64,000 nt of DNA from Oncomelania hupensis (taxonomy: Eukaryota; Mollusca; Gastropoda; Littorinimorpha; Pomatiopsidae): NCBI GenBank assembly GCA_036898135.1, contig CM072512.1, forward strand, positions 9,855,428-9,919,427, in the 5' to 3' direction. Of the stretch, positions 1-64,000 are shown one piece after another; the first letter of the stretch is position 1; each line of letters opens with the position of its first letter. The position numbers and the translations under genes were made by a program. Under the pieces are notes generated by a model. It searched no databases and had not been told where the DNA came from. It saw only the letters and a list, made by a program, of their open reading frames with translations.

Positions 1-537
1 TGCCCAGAAATATTTTGTAGCACCTTATCTCCATGCTTTGTATTCTTCGTTGTAGATTTGCTGTGAAGGTCCATGTTTCGCAAGCGTATAGGAAAATGGA
101 GATGACAAGGGAGCGCAGCAGCCTTACCTTGGAATGTAGACTGTTGGTCTTGTCTTTCCAAATGGGTTTTAACCTTGCCAGGGCAGCAGTTGTTTGTGCG
201 ATCCTGGAGAGGACTTCCTGTCAGGACCCATTGTCTGATACAACGGCTCCTAAGTATTTGAAACTATGCACTGTTTTGAGGGATTGGCCTTGGACTTTGA
301 TGTCCATGTTGATGCCATTGGTGTTGTTGGTCATCATTTTGGTCTTCTCTGCCTTTATTTCCATTTCATAGGCTCTGGTGGTGGTTTCAAGCCTCTATAC
401 TAGCTGTTCAAGTTCTTGTTCCTCTCCAGCCAATCCATCAATGTCATCCGCAAAACGAAGGTTGGAGATTGCTCTACCCCCTATGCTGACTGTGCCTTCG
501 TGGTCTGCAACGGCATCTGACATGATGCGCTCTAGGT
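1..537 (-). mobile_element. Decayed LINE (non-LTR) reverse transcriptase fragment, family A
   Basis: Read on the - strand it gives NLRFADDIDGLAGEEQELEQ, FKYLGAVVSDNGS, RIAQTTAALARLKPIWKDK and LYACETWTFTANLQRRIQ. These are the FADD catalytic box and C-terminal RT/thumb motifs of a non-LTR element. In-frame stops at about 395-397 and 221-223 show it is dead. It is cut by the window edge. Two other fragments of this family lie at 36208-36664 (-) and 62479-62818 (+). Confidence 0.85.
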
Positions 538-1337
538 ATAACTATTGGGTGGTTCAAATTACTCCCTGTCGAAAATAGCTAATCACTTTTGTAAACAGTA
601 CCGCATTGGCATGTAACACAACGTATTGTTATCCCTACAGTGGACGAAGTGAAGGTAATTGCTTATCTCTGATTTTATCTTGCAGTGACGAAAGCAGCCC
701 ATAATACCTTTTGTTTCATGCAAATGCAGTATTATTTTACGATAGAAAAAAGCCAGATTTTAATGGGGAGTTACTTTCCAACCACCCTGCCTGTACTCAT
801 AGGCCATGCCTGTTGTTCTTCCACACCTACACCCATGCCCCTAAGCTGAGTTTTTTCGCTGAGCAGAGCCCAGCCACGGCGGTAAAAAGTCAGACAGACA
901 GGAGATAAGGTGAGAATGATGCAACACGTGTTACCTGGTTTAAGTTTTCAGTCGTGCTTTGTTGCATCTGTCTGTTCGGGAAAGGTGGTTGCAACAGGCA
1001 ATGTCAGCTCCATTTTCCCAGTCCCTTTTTTGTTTCGTACTGCAAGACTTTGTAATTGTGTTTCCTTTTTCCCGCTAACTTCTTCACCCCCCCCCCCACC
1101 CCCGCCTCTTCTCACTACCACCATCCCCACCTTTCCTCTGAGATCCTAAATGTTTTCCCTTTTTCCACTTGGGCTCATGTCATAACTAAGAATGCTCCGA
1201 GTATGTTACATGCATGAATGCTGCCGATATACGCAACAGCAAGCAATCTTTCAATGCGGAGAAATACGGCAGCAATATCAGCAATGCTAACTACTACAGC
1301 ATCGGTTAACAGCAGCAACAACAGCAGCAAGAGCAAC

Positions 1338-1338
<1 letters not shown>
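538..1338. other. Intron sequence, nothing recognised
   Basis: No exon-like or repeat-family signal found apart from a short C-rich run near 1087-1103. Confidence 0.5.
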
Positions 1339-1415
<77 letters not shown>

Positions 1416-2805
1416 TGTAAATTTTTAAGTGCCTAACCAATGGCTCTAGGCCCTTTACAAAAGTAATATATACTACAATCAACATATAAACACAACTAAA
1501 CATGGACAGAGACTACAAATGTACATAGCAAAACAGATACGTGCACAACAACTATCAGTCTCAGACACGAACACATACACCAGTGTCACATACCATACTG
1601 TTAAAATGTAATATTGGTCCGTTAGAAGAGGGGTGGGGGGAAGTGGGGGGAAGTGGCAGGCTGTGAGAACGAAAGGATTTGAAACCGGGGTGTTGTAGTG
1701 CTGTGTGAAGAGAAATGTTTTCAGTTGGTTTTTGAAAGAGTCAAGGGAAGTGCAGTGTCTGACAGAGAATGGCAGGGAGTTCCAGAGTGGTGAGGCAGAA
1801 CAACAGAAGCTTCTAGCCCCATGTTGCTTCCTATTGAAGCGCTCAACTTTCAACTATCTAGTGTCAGCAGAGGATCTGAGTGTGCGAGAAGGTGTGTAGA
1901 TGTGAAGGAGATCTGATAAATTTTGGGGGGGCCCTATCGGTGAACGCTTTGAACACCAAACAGCAGATTTTGTACTTGATGCGCTGGTCGACTGGCAACC
2001 AGTGAAGTTTGTAGAGGAGAGGGGTGATATGCTGTCGTTTCTGTGACCTACAGATAAGACGAGCTGCGGCATTTTGAGCAGTTTGGAGAGGTTGAGTGAC
2101 TGAAGAAGGACATCCGATCAACAGGGCATTGCAGTAATCTAAGCGGGAAAGTATGCAGGAAGTGACAAGTATCTTAGTGGCTTCTTCGGTCAAAAAGTGG
2201 CGAATAGAACTGATACGTCTGATCTCGAGAAAGACTGCTTGACACGTTTTAGTGACATGGTGTCTCATTGAAAGATCTGAGTCAAGGTGGAACCCGAGAT
2301 CTCTGACTTTCTCTGAGAAGGGCACGGAAGCTGAGCCTAGCTGAATGGCAGATGGGAAATCATGGCGGGAGGATGAAACAGTGGAGGTGAACAGAACTGC
2401 TTCGGTTTTATCTTCGTTTAGTTTTAGTTTGTGGTCAAGCATCCAATCTTTAACATCAGAGAAACAGTCTTGCAGGGAAACAACAAGGTCACTAATGGTA
2501 TCCGGGGTAGAGGAATTATGGAGCTGTGTATCATCCGCAAACATTTCATGACTGATAGAGTGACGGTTTATGATGGTAGACAGTTGAGTTGTGTACAAAA
2601 CGAAAAGAACCGGCCCCAGGACTGAGCCCTGGGGCACTCCAAAAAGCAACGGGGATGTGGCAGAACGGTGGTTGTTGACAAGAACAAACTGACTTCTCTC
2701 TGACAAATAAGATCTGAACCAGGATAGAGCCGTGCTATTGATGCCAAAAGAAGGTTCCAGACGGGAGAGTAGAAGAATAACATCCACAGCAATAACCACA
2801 GACAC
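1339..2805 (-). mobile_element. CR1-like LINE, 5'-truncated, inactive
   Basis: On the - strand: LSWFRSYLSERSQFV, FGVPQGSVLGPVLFVLY and FADDTQLH are RT motifs. WNSLPFSVRHCTSLDSFKNQ is the usual C-terminal block of CR1/L2-type ORF2. The frame is broken near the G7 run at about 1925-1931 and by a stop near 1854. The 3' end is an AAT array (1339-1413 on +), the short-repeat tail expected of this clade. Confidence 0.85.
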
Positions 2806-2867
2806 AACAGGCACACAAAAAACTGGTTGCAGCCTTATTTCCTTCTATTGGTCTCATGCAAGAATGA

Positions 2868-3012
2868 ACGAACATTGCGGCAAACGAGGATAACCAGCCC
2901 AACACTGAACCACATAGGGCTACCATGCTGCTAAGATGGACAGCGAAAAATGCCACCTTTTTTCTTGCCCACTACGGGATAGGAACGTGGGTCATCGTCT
3001 CTCGCACCAAGC
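2868..3012 (-). repeat. SINE family 3 (tRNA-derived), degraded copy
   Basis: Matches the body of the copies at 39701-39932 and 59521-59756 in reverse orientation: gcaaacgaggataaccagcc, the GAACCAC...ATGCTGCTAAGATGGACAG block and the head remnant. The tRNA boxes are eroded. Confidence 0.65.
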
Positions 3013-3189
3013 TAAACACCCTGTGATATAACACAATCCACTCAGATCTTGCTGCGCTTGTATTGCTTGTTTTATGAATGTCTTCTTCTCCGAAACCATT
3101 TCCTGTGCGTGATACTTCTTTACACGCTCTGAAGTTTACATCAAAACAATGAATGAATGTTTTGGTGCTTGGAGCATGGGTATGGGGGC

Positions 3190-3410
3190 TGTTGCTATCT
3201 TGAAAGAATGACACGCAGCGTAACTGAGACTGGCCGAGCACCGCTATAAAACAGCATAAGCCTCGGCTGGTCTCAGCTACGCTGTGTGGAAAGTATAGTG
3301 CATATTGGTGCAGACTACATGTATAAGACAAGACCACGACGAAGCCTTATTTTTTGCCAAGAGAGATGGAGTTACTCGTCTAGTCTGAGCTACGCTGTGT
3401 GGATGCATAT
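3190..3410. repeat. Short duplicated and inverted motif around the AGCTACGCTGTGTGGA core
   Basis: GGTCTCAGCTACGCTGTGTG (about 3270-3292) recurs as AGTCTGAGCTACGCTGTGTG (about 3381-3402), and an inverted relative is near 3210-3235. A related stretch sits at about 9310-9440. Unknown repeat family. Confidence 0.45.
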
Positions 3411-3624
3411 CTTCCACCTGTTGTCAGTTTTGTGGAATGAAGAAAGATACGAAAGATTATCTCGGGTAGATGAATCGGTCTGTTGGATTTGTTTCCTATC
3501 CTCACCCACCTGTTGTGTTTACTTACCTTATAGCCACGCGAGTGACAACGCTCCCTCGCTGTTGTGGGATCTGGTTTCTGTGAAATAAAAAAAAATATAT
3601 TTAGGCTGTATGATGAAGAGATGG

Positions 3625-3627
<3 letters not shown>

Positions 3628-3664
<37 letters not shown>

Positions 3665-3831
3665 GGGTGGGGAGTAGGACATTTGAGGACGGGGGATTGG
3701 TGGTGTTGGGGAGTTGAGCGCGGAATGCAGGTTGGTGTGAAGAAATTGGGGGACTAAGGGTGGTTCTAGCAAAGAGTGAAAGAGAAGTAGAGAGAGAGAA
3801 AGGGGAGAGAGGGAGAGGAGAGAGAAAGAGA

Positions 3832-3887
<56 letters not shown>
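3628..3887. repeat. GA microsatellite and GA-rich purine tract
   Basis: Pure (GA)n at about 3628-3660 and again about 3838-3886, with imperfect purine sequence between. Confidence 0.9.
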
Positions 3888-4017
3888 CAAAGTGACCAAT
3901 GGACGGATAAGCAGACCCACAAGCATGCAGACAGAAGTCATGCACTCAGTGGCCATTGGATGGCGATTATGATGTTAATGTACATGTACATTACCATTAT
4001 GTTCGTATTGATTACAG

Positions 4018-63912
<59,895 letters not shown>

Positions 63913-64000
63913 GTAAGGAATCCTGATTGTCCTCAGTGACACCGTCATTCTCCCAGCCCTCCTCCTCCTTATCGTCATCAGCAGCAGCATCTTTATCATC

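Noticed and set aside
1479..2814. Host gene on the - strand
   Set aside because: The proteins are pieces of a LINE RT with frameshifts and stops; it ends in an AAT tail.
3500..3600. Possible earlier VWC exon before 4018
   Set aside because: Acceptor-like and donor-like dinucleotides are present but the translations lack the VWC cysteine pattern.

Overview
This window is animal nuclear DNA. It carries 42 consecutive exons of one large gene on the + strand, in introns packed with microsatellites, tRNA-derived SINEs and decayed LINE, LTR and DNA transposons. No bacterial, viral or organellar gene organisation is visible. The repeat mix (several tRNA-headed SINE families, CR1-like and RNase H-bearing LINEs, a Gypsy element, abundant AAT/GAT/GA arrays) and the intron-rich structure suggest an invertebrate, probably a lophotrochozoan such as a gastropod mollusc. 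That placement is inference, not proof.

The gene is a homologue of FRAS1, the Fraser extracellular matrix protein. Exons run from 4018 to 63912 and splice phases agree throughout. Together they encode about 2,197 residues, with neither the start codon nor the stop codon in the window. The domain order is: C-terminal half of one von Willebrand C (VWC) domain, two more VWC domains (4439-7639), eight furin-like cysteine-rich repeats with one exon each (8632-31428), twelve CSPG/NG2 repeats (31798 to about 60050), one Calx-beta domain (about 60050-63311) and the start of a second (63513-63912). VWC plus furin-like repeats ahead of twelve CSPG repeats is the FRAS1 layout; FREM1-3 lack that N-terminal part. 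In vertebrates the family forms a basement-membrane complex beneath epithelia. Exon 26 carries a one-base frameshift in a GGGG run (45771-45774): an assembly or sequencing indel, or a real null allele.

Layout: 1-4017 is intron upstream of the first visible exon, with two LINE fragments. 4018-8781 has VWC exons 1-4 and the first furin-like exon. 8782-21735 is a 13-kb intron holding a decayed Gypsy element, LINE pieces, several inverted-repeat elements, SINEs and a solo LTR. 21736-31428 holds the other furin-like exons, and its introns include a THAP-domain DNA transposon with an 8-bp target duplication and a second solo LTR with a perfect 5-bp duplication. 31798-60132 holds the CSPG exons, with a nested CR1-in-repeat insertion, a roughly 330-bp pure GATA array and two minisatellites. 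60133-64000 holds the Calx-beta exons.

There is no second host gene and no evidence of a new gene system. The points most worth following are the frameshift, the THAP transposon, the tRNA/5S chimeric SINE, the inverted LINE segments around the Gypsy remnant, and splice acceptors that abut tandem repeats.
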